A DNA stretch of 64,000 nucleotides from contig CBDBZX010000002.1 of assembly GCA_965213645.1 (NCBI GenBank), positions 2,129,871 through 2,193,870 of the forward strand. The letters are read 5' to 3'. The notes under the pieces were generated by a model, which did not search any database, was not told the origin of the DNA, and was given only the letters and a program-made list of their open reading frames with translations. This DNA is from CBDBZX01 sp965213645. GTDB taxonomy: Bacteria; Deinococcota; Deinococci; Deinococcales; Trueperaceae. Positions 16,384 to 24,743 of this stretch are shown here, in pieces. How positions within the stretch are numbered: position 1 is the stretch's first letter; the number at the start of each line of letters is the position of its first letter. A program made the position numbers and the translations under genes.

Positions 16384-17721
16384 ATGGCTTCCGACAATAT
16401 ACAATCAAAACCAAGCGAAGTAGCTTACTCACAAGAAGAGTATCAAAAGGCTTATGAGTTCTTGTACTTTGCAATAGAGCGGCATGATCCTACCTGGCTC
16501 AAAAAACCAACTGGTCCACTACGAGCTCAATGGATAGCACGCGGTTCGCCTCCAAATCGCTACTTAATAGAGTTAGCTAGAATACTCCTTACACTTCAGA
16601 CTAAAATTACAAACGATTCTATACCTCTGCTCGAGAGAAAATTTCGTTCCTTGCTTCGTGCTAAGAGCAAACGTCAATATGAAGAGTTGTATACAGAACT
16701 TCATGTTGCGGCTACCCTTGCCAAAGGCGTAAGCCCTATTGTGCTTGAACCTTTCGTACCGAGGGAGCTACGAGGAAAAGGTAATGAACCACCCTCGCCT
16801 GACTTTGGAATTCGATTACCTGATGGGGATGTAGCTATCGAAGTCACAGTTATCCGATTTGGAGCTTTAGATCGGTGGGACGAGCGCATCAAGTACTTGA
16901 CCGACGAGCTTCAACGTCGGGTATTGAAGAAGAACATGCGTCGTGCAATTACACTGACATTTCCTCTGGAAGCTCGGCAGAGGAACTTGCCATCTAGGAT
17001 ACGCCGCAATCTAATTTCAGAATTGCTCAAAGAGGAATACGGTGAATGGAAGACAGACATATATGGTGCAGGATCAGTAGTTAGGTGGGCTCCATATCCA
17101 CATATCACAACTCCTGAAGGAGTAGATATTACGTTACCTCATATAGACCGAACTATCGACTATTCTCCTATGAACGAGTTGAGAACGACTTTAGGAATAC
17201 CTAGCGGAGCGCTATCCGCAACAGTAGGCTCGAAGATGAAACCGATAGCAGGAACTTGGCCGAAACTTATTTTCGATAGCTCTCTCGAAGACTTGCTCGT
17301 GAAATCTATAAGAAATAGCCTGCGGATAAAGAAGAAACAATTTCTGCGCGATTTCCCATACATACTCGTCATTAAGCTTGGTCACCACGAGTTAATCGAT
17401 ACAGGCATCATGCGACTACTTGTAAAACGTATCTGGCCTAACTCAGATTATAGATGGATTACTGGGGTGTGCTTTCTCACACCACGAACTAGCTTTATAC
17501 AACCTTCAGGTATACCTCTAAACTACTCGAGCGCACCCTACTCGATGCAGAGTAAATCCGCAGATATAATAATGCAAAATCATGCGGGTAGGCTAGAGCA
17601 ACCTTTTCCTACCCTTTCACTTATTCTGAACCCTAATGCACGAATACAACCCTCACAGTCACTTATCGACCTCTTCACAGAGAAGAAGCAGTTTCATCTT
17701 TGTGACTCTAGTAGCACTTAG
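16384..17721 (+). CDS. Hypothetical protein with PD-(D/E)xK-like motif
   Basis: A 445-residue soluble protein that I do not recognise. Residues ~99-160 contain a helix YEELYTELHVAATL, then PSPDFGIRLPDGDVAIEVTVI. The order Glu105, Pro139-Asp140 and Glu153-Val-Thr155 fits the PD-(D/E)xK nuclease core with Thr at the Lys position. Composition is more AT-rich and Ser/Ile/Lys-rich than neighbouring genes, which suggests horizontal acquisition. It is a lone gene with no methylase or partner next to it, flanked by a secreted-protein operon and a lipase-like gene. A defence or DNA-repair nuclease role is possible but unproven. Confidence 0.6.
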   Translation: MASDNIQSKPSEVAYSQEEYQKAYEFLYFAIERHDPTWLKKPTGPLRAQWIARGSPPNRYLIELARILLTLQTKITNDSIPLLERKFRSLLRAKSKRQYEELYTELHVAATLAKGVSPIVLEPFVPRELRGKGNEPPSPDFGIRLPDGDVAIEVTVIRFGALDRWDERIKYLTDELQRRVLKKNMRRAITLTFPLEARQRNLPSRIRRNLISELLKEEYGEWKTDIYGAGSVVRWAPYPHITTPEGVDITLPHIDRTIDYSPMNELRTTLGIPSGALSATVGSKMKPIAGTWPKLIFDSSLEDLLVKSIRNSLRIKKKQFLRDFPYILVIKLGHHELIDTGIMRLLVKRIWPNSDYRWITGVCFLTPRTSFIQPSGIPLNYSSAPYSMQSKSADIIMQNHAGRLEQPFPTLSLILNPNARIQPSQSLIDLFTEKKQFHLCDSSST

Positions 17722-17824
17722 AAATAGGCAAGCCGAACGGATAGGAAGATGGTGAAAATCTCTATATTCCTCTAAAAACGTATTGGTAAGACAAACAGGA
17801 TTCTAGCTTACCTATCCCGGCTAC

Positions 17825-18679
17825 TCACCCAAATGCCCCCTTCCAAATATCCGCAATAAACCCCGCCAACTCCTCTACCGCATCATCATCGTGCAAATAC
17901 CCCTGGTGCGACATCGGATTCCAACTCGTGAAGAGGTTGCCCACGTTTGTCTCGCGGTCTTCTAGGTAGCCTGCGTTTGAGAGTTCTTCATAGCGGTCCG
18001 TCAGCTTGCTGATGGGGTAGCCTAAAACGTCACTTTTATCGTAGAGGTTGTACCACTTAGGGCTCATCTTGGGGTAGGTCTCCCCTACCGCTTGACCTGG
18101 AAAGTCAATCGCTTTGTAGTCGTCGCCGAAGCGGAGCCGCCAGATGGCGATGGGGCTGCCGTAGGTGCAGAAGAGCGAGAGCGTGTCGCCGCGCTCGAGA
18201 GGCGTGTCAGGGCGCGGCAACTCCGAGAGCGCCTCTCGGTCGTTTTGCATGTCGTAAAGATAGTTGTGCGCGACAACGGTGCCCAGGCTATGCGCCACAA
18301 TGCAAAGAGGTGCGCTTTCGCCCGCCTCGCGTGCGAGTTCGGCGAAGGTTTCTTTGAGCTGTTTGTGCACGCTTACGTAGAGGTCTTTGCGCCCTTCGCT
18401 CGGCTGATAGGCCAGCGTGTCGCCTGCAAGGTTGAAGATGAAGCGGCGCAAATCGACGTTGTCCATCGATCCCGACGCCTCGACGCGCTCCCAGACTTGC
18501 TCCTCTTTTTCGTGTGGAATTTCAGCCCAATAGACGGGCTTGGCGACGAACGAAGCGTCGTCGTAGCCCTCTAATTTCTGCGGAAAGTAGGTGTGGAGCT
18601 TGTTGATGACGTTGTCGGCGAAGTCGGGCTCTTTAGGACCCATGCCGTGGATGATGGCGACTGCAACCTTTTGGCTCAT
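17825..18679 (-). CDS. Alpha/beta-hydrolase (lipase/esterase-like)
   Basis: A 284-residue cytoplasmic hydrolase. It begins MSQKVAVAIIHGMGPKEPDF, with the HGMG oxyanion loop after the first strand, and has the nucleophile elbow IVAHSLGTVVAHNYL (GxSxG type, Ala in the first place). A late region with SHQGYLHDDD could carry the acid/His pair. The substrate is unknown; the sequence resembles uncharacterised chlorophyllase/lipase-like proteins. The start at 18679 follows TATGAT by 6 nt. It lies just downstream of the TreS gene on the same strand but has its own promoter. Confidence 0.75.
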   Translation of the reverse strand: MSQKVAVAIIHGMGPKEPDFADNVINKLHTYFPQKLEGYDDASFVAKPVYWAEIPHEKEEQVWERVEASGSMDNVDLRRFIFNLAGDTLAYQPSEGRKDLYVSVHKQLKETFAELAREAGESAPLCIVAHSLGTVVAHNYLYDMQNDREALSELPRPDTPLERGDTLSLFCTYGSPIAIWRLRFGDDYKAIDFPGQAVGETYPKMSPKWYNLYDKSDVLGYPISKLTDRYEELSNAGYLEDRETNVGNLFTSWNPMSHQGYLHDDDAVEELAGFIADIWKGAFG

Positions 18680-18685
18680 GGTGCC

Positions 18686-18691
18686 ATCATA
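18686..18691 (-). promoter_or_regulatory. Leaderless-type -10 box for alpha/beta-hydrolase
   Basis: Minus-strand TATGAT ends exactly 6 nt before the ATG at 18679. It lies just upstream of the treS-like stop codon at 18705. Confidence 0.55.
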
Positions 18692-18704
18692 AAATATTCT
18701 GAAT

Positions 18705-20381
18705 TCAACGCAGGGTGAGCCACGCAAAGCCGTAGGGGGGCAGCTCGAGCCTCGTCTCTCTACACGCCTTCACTTTTTGCAAGGCATTTTGCGCTGTGAC
18801 CTCTTGACCACTCAGGGCGTCTACAAGCGTGCCGCTGTGCTCGGACTCGTATCTCGAGAGGTCAAGTTCGAAGCGTTGCACCTGTGCCGAGAGGTTATGC
18901 ACCGCCACCACCACGTCGTTTTGATATACATTCAAAAAGGGCAAAATCTTACGGTTCGCCGTCCTCAAAATCTCAAAGTGACCGCGCCCCAAGGCGGGGT
19001 GCTGCTTGCGCGTCTTGATAAGCCGCTGTGTAGCGCAGAGGATACTTTGCGCGTTCTCCTTTTGCCGGTTGACATTGACGCACCTGTAGCCAAACGGCTC
19101 GGTGTCGATGACGGGCGCGTAGAGGTTGTCCGCCCTGCTAAAGCCTGCGTTCACGTCACTGTTCCACTGCATCGGCGTTCTGACGCCGTTGCGGTCATGC
19201 AGTGAGAGGTCGTCGCCCATGCCGATCTCGTCGCCGTAGTAGAGAATGGGCGTGCCGGGCAGCGTCATCAGGAGCGAGGTCATCAGCTTGATTGTGCGCG
19301 GGTCGTTGTCCAGTAGCGGCGCGAGGCGGCGGCGGATGCCGACGTTGAGCTTCATGCGCGGCTCCGGCGCGTAGGTCTCCAACATGAAGTCGCGCTCGTC
19401 TTGCGTGACCATCTCTAAAGTAAGTTCGTCATGGTTGCGCAAGAAAACTACCCAGCTACACGTCTCAGGGATGTGCGGCGTGCGCTCCATAATCCAGTCC
19501 ACGCTGCCCCGGTCTTCTTCCGCGACCGCTTTGAAAAGGCGCGGCATCACCGGAAAATGGAAGAGCAAGTTCATCTCGTTGTGACCGTTACCGAAATACG
19601 GAATGGTGTCGTTGGGCCACTGGTTGACCTCTCCTAAAAGGAGCGTCCCCGGCGCAATTTTATCGACAAAAGCGCGGACCTCTTGCAAGAAGTCGTGGGT
19701 CTCTTGCAGGTTTTCGTTCAGCGTGCCTTCGCGCTCGAAGAGGTAGGGGATGGCATCTAAGCGGAAGCCGTCGATGCCAAGTTCTAACCAAAAGCGAATG
19801 ACGTTCAGCATCTCCGCCCTGACTTCGGGGTTGGCGTAGTTAAGGTCGGGCTGGTCGGTGAAGAAGCGGTGCCAGTAGTATTGCTCCGTCGTCTCGTCGT
19901 ACGCCCAATTGGACGTTTCCGTATCGGAAAAGATGATGCGCGTCTCAGGGTGTTTCTTATCGTCGCCGTTCCAGACGTACCAGTCGCGTTTGGGGTTGTC
20001 TCGAGATGAACGGCTCTCCAGAAACCACGGGTGCTGATCCGAGGTATGGTTCATGACCAAGTCGGTGATGACCTTCATGCCGCGTGCGTGCGCTTCGTCT
20101 AGGAGCGTTTTGAAATCGTCCAACGTGCCGTAGTCAGGGTGAATACCGTAGTAATCCGACACGTCGTAGCCGTCATCTTTTAGGGGCGACGGCTGAATCG
20201 GCAAGAGCCACAGACAATCCACGCCGAGGTTAGCTAAGTAATCCAGTTTCTCCACGACACCGAGCAAATCACCGTGTCCGTTACCGCTGGAGTCGTTGAA
20301 GGCGCGTACGTATAGCTCGTATAAAACGGCGTCTTTGTACCAGTCCGGTTGCGTGAGGGTTTGGGGAGGTGAAGAATGCAT
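18705..20381 (-). CDS. Trehalose synthase-like GH13 enzyme (no kinase domain)
   Basis: A ~558-residue GH13 (beta/alpha)8 enzyme of the TreS group, which interconverts maltose and trehalose. Motifs in order: DWYKDAVLYELYVRAF, GDLLGVVEKLDYLANLGVD, TDLVMNHTSDQHPWF (region I), DGFRLDAIPYLFER with the nucleophile Asp (region II), LLLGEVNQWPNDTIPYFG with the acid Glu (region III) and FLRNHDELTLEMV (region IV). The long YYWHRFFTDQPDLNYANPEV stretch is typical of TreS. It parallels the N-terminal half of the fusion protein encoded just upstream but lacks the maltokinase part, so it may be a paralogue with altered preference. The start is uncertain: the ATG at 20381 has no Shine-Dalgarno, and the frame stays open to 20522. 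Confidence 0.85.
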   Translation of the reverse strand: MHSSPPQTLTQPDWYKDAVLYELYVRAFNDSSGNGHGDLLGVVEKLDYLANLGVDCLWLLPIQPSPLKDDGYDVSDYYGIHPDYGTLDDFKTLLDEAHARGMKVITDLVMNHTSDQHPWFLESRSSRDNPKRDWYVWNGDDKKHPETRIIFSDTETSNWAYDETTEQYYWHRFFTDQPDLNYANPEVRAEMLNVIRFWLELGIDGFRLDAIPYLFEREGTLNENLQETHDFLQEVRAFVDKIAPGTLLLGEVNQWPNDTIPYFGNGHNEMNLLFHFPVMPRLFKAVAEEDRGSVDWIMERTPHIPETCSWVVFLRNHDELTLEMVTQDERDFMLETYAPEPRMKLNVGIRRRLAPLLDNDPRTIKLMTSLLMTLPGTPILYYGDEIGMGDDLSLHDRNGVRTPMQWNSDVNAGFSRADNLYAPVIDTEPFGYRCVNVNRQKENAQSILCATQRLIKTRKQHPALGRGHFEILRTANRKILPFLNVYQNDVVVAVHNLSAQVQRFELDLSRYESEHSGTLVDALSGQEVTAQNALQKVKACRETRLELPPYGFAWLTLR

Positions 20382-20680
20382 AGATTTGATCACGTTGATC
20401 TCACCATAGACGAATAAAGAGAGAGGTTGCCGTGCGCAGTGCGGTCTAAATGCGTTCATCAAACCCTTAGACAAGGGGATGAAAAAGTAACAGACGATAC
20501 GTTCATCCCTCATGCACTGCATAAGGTTTCCTAATTTTCTACTCAGGTAGGACTATTTTTTATTTCAGCAAGACTAAATTATTTAGTATCGGTAGGGTAC
20601 GCCGGAAAAGGTATAGATGGTAGTGGCGCTATTCGGAACTGTGCAGAGGTTAAACAAGGGGTTCCCTTGTTCATCACATA

Positions 20681-20726
20681 CAAACGGCAAAAAGCGTACA
20701 TCAGCATTCGACTCAAAACCACCACC
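20681..20726 (+). repeat. Dispersed repeat family F, copy 1
   Basis: About 46 bp beginning CAAACGGCAAAAAGCGTACA and ending CAC.ACC, nearly identical to 55965-56010. It is non-coding and sits next to a family A repeat in the 20523-21052 intergenic region. Confidence 0.6.
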
Positions 20727-20769
20727 GGTATAGATAACCTCGCGGATATTTGCCGAGACCTTCTAATAA

Positions 20770-20881
20770 ATAGCATTTCCAAGATACATTGAGACAGATA
20801 AGTGCAGATATCATTTCGTAACGTGAGTGCTAGACGGTATTTCTTAAAGTGAGACTGTCTCAAACCAGATGATACCTGCTA
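20770..20881 (+). repeat. Dispersed repeat family A, copy 2
   Basis: ATAGCATTTCCAAGATACAT, TGAGACA, then GTGAGTGCTAGAC, TGTCTCA and CCAGATGATACCTGCTA. It is shorter in the middle than copy 1. Confidence 0.6.
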
Positions 20882-20925
20882 AAAGAAAGGTGACTCAAAT
20901 TCAAACAAGTTGAGAGGCAAATGCA

Positions 20926-20954
20926 GGTGGGGCGGGTTTGAAACCCGCCCCACC
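20926..20954. repeat. Perfect 14-bp palindromic hairpin
   Basis: GGTGGGGCGGGTTT and its exact complement are separated by one base. There is no long T-tract on either side. It may act as a transcription barrier between the two treS-type genes or be a repeat unit. Confidence 0.6.
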
Positions 20955-20997
20955 CGTTTCGTCTATGTCGCGCACGCCCGCTTATTCTTCTCGAGCC

Positions 20998-21028
20998 AAA
21001 AAGACTGAGGCCAGCTTCAACCTCAGTC
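20998..21028 (-). terminator. Terminator of the TreS-maltokinase gene
   Basis: On the minus strand GACTGAGG and CCTCAGTC form an 8-bp stem followed by TTTTT, 25 bp after the stop codon. Confidence 0.8.
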
Positions 21029-21052
21029 CTTGTCCCTTAAACGTTACGCCGT

Positions 21053-24000
21053 TTAACCGAGCAACCTATTGAGCCCGCGTAGCGGCAACCAGACCCAATC
21101 GGGGCGATGCCCTAGCTCGTAACGGACTTCGTAGAGGACTTTGTCGAGCTGATACGCCCAGAGGAGTAGGTCACGTGTCTTTATATCTTTGGGCGTGAAG
21201 CGGGCGTTTTCGCCTGCGGTGGAGAAATACGCCTCTAAAAAAACCGCTTCGCTCCAGCGGATGAGGATGTCCGCCCACTGAACTAAATCTTGTACCGAAT
21301 CGCCGTTTTGCTCCTTGCCAGGGTAGCTCTCTAAGGTGACGAGCCCCGCGTACTCCAACGAGCGGAGCATCCCCGCGACATCTCTTATGGCCTGGTCTTT
21401 TTGCCGACGCTCCTTGAGCGTCCGGGCAGGTTCGCCCTCGAAGTCCAAGAGGTATAACTCGCCGCCCGCTTGCATCACTTGACCGAGATGATAGTCGCCG
21501 TGAACGCGAATTTTGTGCCAATTTGTGTCGGCGTTAGCGAGCGCGTCTAAACGGTTTAAGCCTGCGCCTAATGCTTCGCTGTCTATTTTGCCTTGCTCGC
21601 CTTTTTGTTCACCAAGCATCCGCCAGGTCTCTTCAGCTTCGCTACGAACACGTGAGACAAATTCAGCAAGCTCTTCACTGCTGGTTGACTCGGGCTTCAA
21701 GGCGCTCGCTTCGGCTTTGGCGAGCGTGGCGTGCATCTCGGCGGTGCGCACGCCTAGAAGGGCGGCGAGTTGCAGGGTTTCGCCAGCGGCGTCTTCTAAC
21801 CACACTGGAACCGCGTCGTCGAAACTTTTAGGCAGCGCGTTAGCAGGAGGTGAGGTCTCCGCGACGCGGTCTAAAAAGCGTCTGCCCTCTTCCAGGGCAT
21901 AACTCCAGGTATCTCTGTCACCAGGGAGATACGTCTGGAAAATTCCCAAGGTAAGCTCCAACTCGCCGCGCTTGAACCGCACGTCGCCGCGTATCTGCGG
22001 GACGAAGGGGAAGCCCGCTTGCGTTAGGTAAGTGAGCATCTCCGCCTCGGGGTTGGTCTCTTCGCCGAACCTGCGGTAGAGCTTGGCGAAAACCGCCTCG
22101 TCAAAGGTCGCCGACGAGTTGCTCTGCTCGACGCCTAAAACGTGCACCTCACTTGCGTCATCTACCTCGGGTAGCGCAATCCCCTTCACCGCCTTCGCGC
22201 TGTAGAGCCCCTTTAAGGAGCGCCCTCTCCACTCGCGCCGCGCCGCTTGATAGAGCGCTAGCCAGAAGTTCTCGTCGGCGGTGGCGTCGTAAAGGAGGGT
22301 GCGTCCCGTGGATTCGGTGAGCCACGCGAGTGCGGCCCTGGGGTGGTGTTCCAAGAGGTCAGCGGCACCCTCTGCAGGCAGAGAGGTCAGCGGGAGAAAG
22401 TAGCGCCCTATCCCCCCGTCCGCAAACTCCACGCGCACCAGCGCCAAGTAAATCCCCGACTGTAGCCGCACCGCGTCCATGAGCCGCGCCACCTCCATAC
22501 CGCGCTCTTTCGCGCCGAACCAGCGCTGGATTTTGAGGTAGTCAGGTAGGGCAGCCTCTAACTGACTCCGCGCCTTGCCTTGCACCATCGTGTCGATGAG
22601 GACGGTCTCTAAGCCACCGGAAAGTTGGACCGTGGGGAGGGTGCGCTCGAGTCGTTCCTCCACCTCAGTAAGCTCAGGTGGCACCGCCACCGCTTCTTCT
22701 TCGCTGCGCAACACGAACCAGTAAAACCCGTGCGGTCCTATGGCGAGCGGATAGTCGCTCTCACCGATTTGCGGGAAGGGCATCTGAGAAAAGAGTTCGA
22801 CGGGATAATGACCCGCGAAGTCTTGCAAGGGCAGCGTCAATGCTTGCGCGAAACGCGAGAGGTTAGCGACGACTAAAACCGTTTCGCCTTCATACTGACG
22901 CGTAAACGCAAACACCCGCTGATTCTCCACCTCCAAGACCTCTTGCTCACCGCGCCCAAAGGTCTTGGCGTGCTGATGACGCACGCCCAAAATACGCCGC
23001 GTAAAGTTGTACAGGGAGTGCGCACTCTTCTGCGACTCCTCGACGTTCACGAACTGATAGCCGTAGCCGCCTTCGTTGATCGGTGGCAAGAAGAGCTGAT
23101 GAAACGGCGCTTTCGAGAAGCCCGCGTTGCGGTCCGGGCTCCACTGCATCGGCGTACGGACCCCGTTGCGGTCACCCAAAAAGACGTTGTCGCCCATACC
23201 GATTTCGTCGCCGTAGTAGAGGATCGGGCTACCTTTAAGCGATAAAACGAGCGCGTTCATCAGCTCGATGCGGCGGCGCTCGTTGCCTAAAAGCGGCGCT
23301 AAGCGGCGGCGAATCCCGACGTTGATACGGAACTGCCTATCCATCCCGTACTCGTTGTACATATAGTCGCGCTCTTCGTCGGTGACCATCTCCAGAGTAA
23401 GCTCGTCGTGGTTGCGCAAAAAGAGCGCCCACTGCGCGTCCTCGGGGATGTCTTCGGTGAGGTTGAGCATCTCCACAATCGGCTGGCGGTTCTCGCGGCG
23501 GAGCGCCAGGTACATCCTTGGCATCAGGGGGAAGTTAAAGGCCATCTGCACGCCTTCACCCCCCTCTTTTGTGGGGTCACCAAAATACGGCAGCGTGTCC
23601 TCGGGCCACTGGTTCGCCTCCGCTAAGAGGATGCGCCCCGGACCATAGCGTTCTTCGATAACCTTGCGCAACCTCTTGATGGCGTCTAACGTCTCAGGCA
23701 AGTTCTCACCTGACGTGCCTTCGCGCTCGTAGAGATACGGCACAGCGTCCAAACGCAGCCCGTCCACACCCATGTCGAGCCAGTAAAACATCGCCTCGTG
23801 GAGCGCTTTTTCGACTTCAGGGTTATCCCAGTTCAAGTCGGGCTGGTGGCTAAAGAAGCGGTGCCAGTAGTACGCGCCCGCCACCGGGTCCCAGGTCCAG
23901 TTGGAGTGCTCGGTGTCGGTGAAGATGATGCGCACGTCTTTATACTTCTCGGACGTTTCGCTCCAGACGTACCAGTCGCGCTTGGGCGAGTTCGGCTGCC

Positions 24001-24394
24001 GCGCCTCTTGGAACCAGGGGTGCTGGTCCGAGGTGTGGTTCAAGACAAGCTCGGTGATGACGCGCATCCCGCGCTCGTGGGCTTCGTCTAAAAAGCGCTT
24101 GAAATCGTCCAAGTTGCCGTGAACGGGGAGAATCCCTTTGTAATCCGCGATGTCGTAGCCGTCGTCGCGTAAAGGGGAGTCGTAGAAGGGCAGGAGCCAG
24201 AGCGTGTTGACGCCTAACTCCTCTAAGTAGGGGAGCTTCTGCCTGAGGCCCTCGAAGTCGCCGTAGCCGTCGCCGCTCGAGTCATAAAATGACCTCACGT
24301 GCAACTCGTAAACCACCGCGTCCTTGTACCACAGGGGGTCGTTCTCGAGTCTGCTCGTTTTCGTTTTTGGCTGTTCTACCGTTTGGGACATCAT
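21053..24394 (-). CDS. treS: Fused trehalose synthase-maltokinase (TreS-Pep2/Mak)
   Basis: A ~1113-residue two-domain enzyme. Residues ~15-560 are TreS (WYKDAVVYELHVRSFYDSSGDG, TELVLNHTSDQHPWF, DGLRLDAVPYLYERE with nucleophile Asp, LLAEANQWPEDTLPYFG with acid Glu, FLRNHDELTLEMV). The remainder is maltokinase, a kinase-like fold: QRWFGAKERG near its start, and the catalytic HGDYHLGQVM and LLDFEGEPART motifs near the end. It converts trehalose to maltose and phosphorylates it with ATP to maltose-1-phosphate, the donor used by GlgE encoded upstream. Two adjacent ATGs (24394, 24391) follow GAAGAGGTG; an ATG at 24430 would add 12 residues. Confidence 0.92.
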   Translation of the reverse strand: MMSQTVEQPKTKTSRLENDPLWYKDAVVYELHVRSFYDSSGDGYGDFEGLRQKLPYLEELGVNTLWLLPFYDSPLRDDGYDIADYKGILPVHGNLDDFKRFLDEAHERGMRVITELVLNHTSDQHPWFQEARQPNSPKRDWYVWSETSEKYKDVRIIFTDTEHSNWTWDPVAGAYYWHRFFSHQPDLNWDNPEVEKALHEAMFYWLDMGVDGLRLDAVPYLYEREGTSGENLPETLDAIKRLRKVIEERYGPGRILLAEANQWPEDTLPYFGDPTKEGGEGVQMAFNFPLMPRMYLALRRENRQPIVEMLNLTEDIPEDAQWALFLRNHDELTLEMVTDEERDYMYNEYGMDRQFRINVGIRRRLAPLLGNERRRIELMNALVLSLKGSPILYYGDEIGMGDNVFLGDRNGVRTPMQWSPDRNAGFSKAPFHQLFLPPINEGGYGYQFVNVEESQKSAHSLYNFTRRILGVRHQHAKTFGRGEQEVLEVENQRVFAFTRQYEGETVLVVANLSRFAQALTLPLQDFAGHYPVELFSQMPFPQIGESDYPLAIGPHGFYWFVLRSEEEAVAVPPELTEVEERLERTLPTVQLSGGLETVLIDTMVQGKARSQLEAALPDYLKIQRWFGAKERGMEVARLMDAVRLQSGIYLALVRVEFADGGIGRYFLPLTSLPAEGAADLLEHHPRAALAWLTESTGRTLLYDATADENFWLALYQAARREWRGRSLKGLYSAKAVKGIALPEVDDASEVHVLGVEQSNSSATFDEAVFAKLYRRFGEETNPEAEMLTYLTQAGFPFVPQIRGDVRFKRGELELTLGIFQTYLPGDRDTWSYALEEGRRFLDRVAETSPPANALPKSFDDAVPVWLEDAAGETLQLAALLGVRTAEMHATLAKAEASALKPESTSSEELAEFVSRVRSEAEETWRMLGEQKGEQGKIDSEALGAGLNRLDALANADTNWHKIRVHGDYHLGQVMQAGGELYLLDFEGEPARTLKERRQKDQAIRDVAGMLRSLEYAGLVTLESYPGKEQNGDSVQDLVQWADILIRWSEAVFLEAYFSTAGENARFTPKDIKTRDLLLWAYQLDKVLYEVRYELGHRPDWVWLPLRGLNRLLG

Positions 24395-24477
24395 CACCTC
24401 TTCTATTTCTATTCGTAACTTCGTCTTCATGGGGATATTTTTTGAGTTATTCTCTAAAATACGTCCTTGCGATTATT

Positions 24478-24612
24478 TGTCACCCTGAGCCGATAGGCGA
24501 AGGGTCTCTCTTGAGATACGCGGCGGATAGGATGTGCGGGCAGAGATTCTTCCCCTTCGGCAACCGAGGCTTCGCCAGACTTCGTGAACAGGGTCAGAAT
24601 GACATGATTTGT
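24478..24612. repeat. Dispersed repeat family E, copy 1 (TGTCA...TGACA)
   Basis: Begins TGTCACCCTGAGC, contains GAAGGGTCTC and AGAGATTCTTCCCCTTCG, and ends CAGGGTCAGAATGACA. It matches the widespread bacterial palindromic repeat built on TCATTCTGAGC/GAAGAATCTC. A second copy is at 52835-52955. Confidence 0.6.
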
Positions 24613-24681
24613 TGTTTATCCAACGCTGTCTATGTAGCATCTAGGAGATACTCAGCACTTCGCACGTAACAGTTTATACAC

Positions 24682-24720
24682 AAAAGCTGTGCGCCCTTCA
24701 CCTTATCGGGGAGGACGCAC
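24682..24720 (-). terminator. Probable terminator of glgE
   Basis: On the minus strand GTGCGTCCTCC pairs imperfectly with AAGGGCGCAC and is followed by AGCTTTT, 24 bp after the glgE stop. Confidence 0.55.
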
Positions 24721-24743
24721 CTTCTAATGTGGAGTTTCTTACG

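Noticed and set aside
20579..20863. 94-codon minus-strand frame between the two treS-type genes
   Set aside because: It is made of repeat families A and F; the similarity to a frame at 55821-56012 reflects the repeat, not a gene family.
20926..20954. 14-bp palindrome as an intrinsic terminator
   Set aside because: No T-tract follows on either strand and the loop is a single base; the treS-maltokinase terminator lies 50 bp away at 20998-21028.
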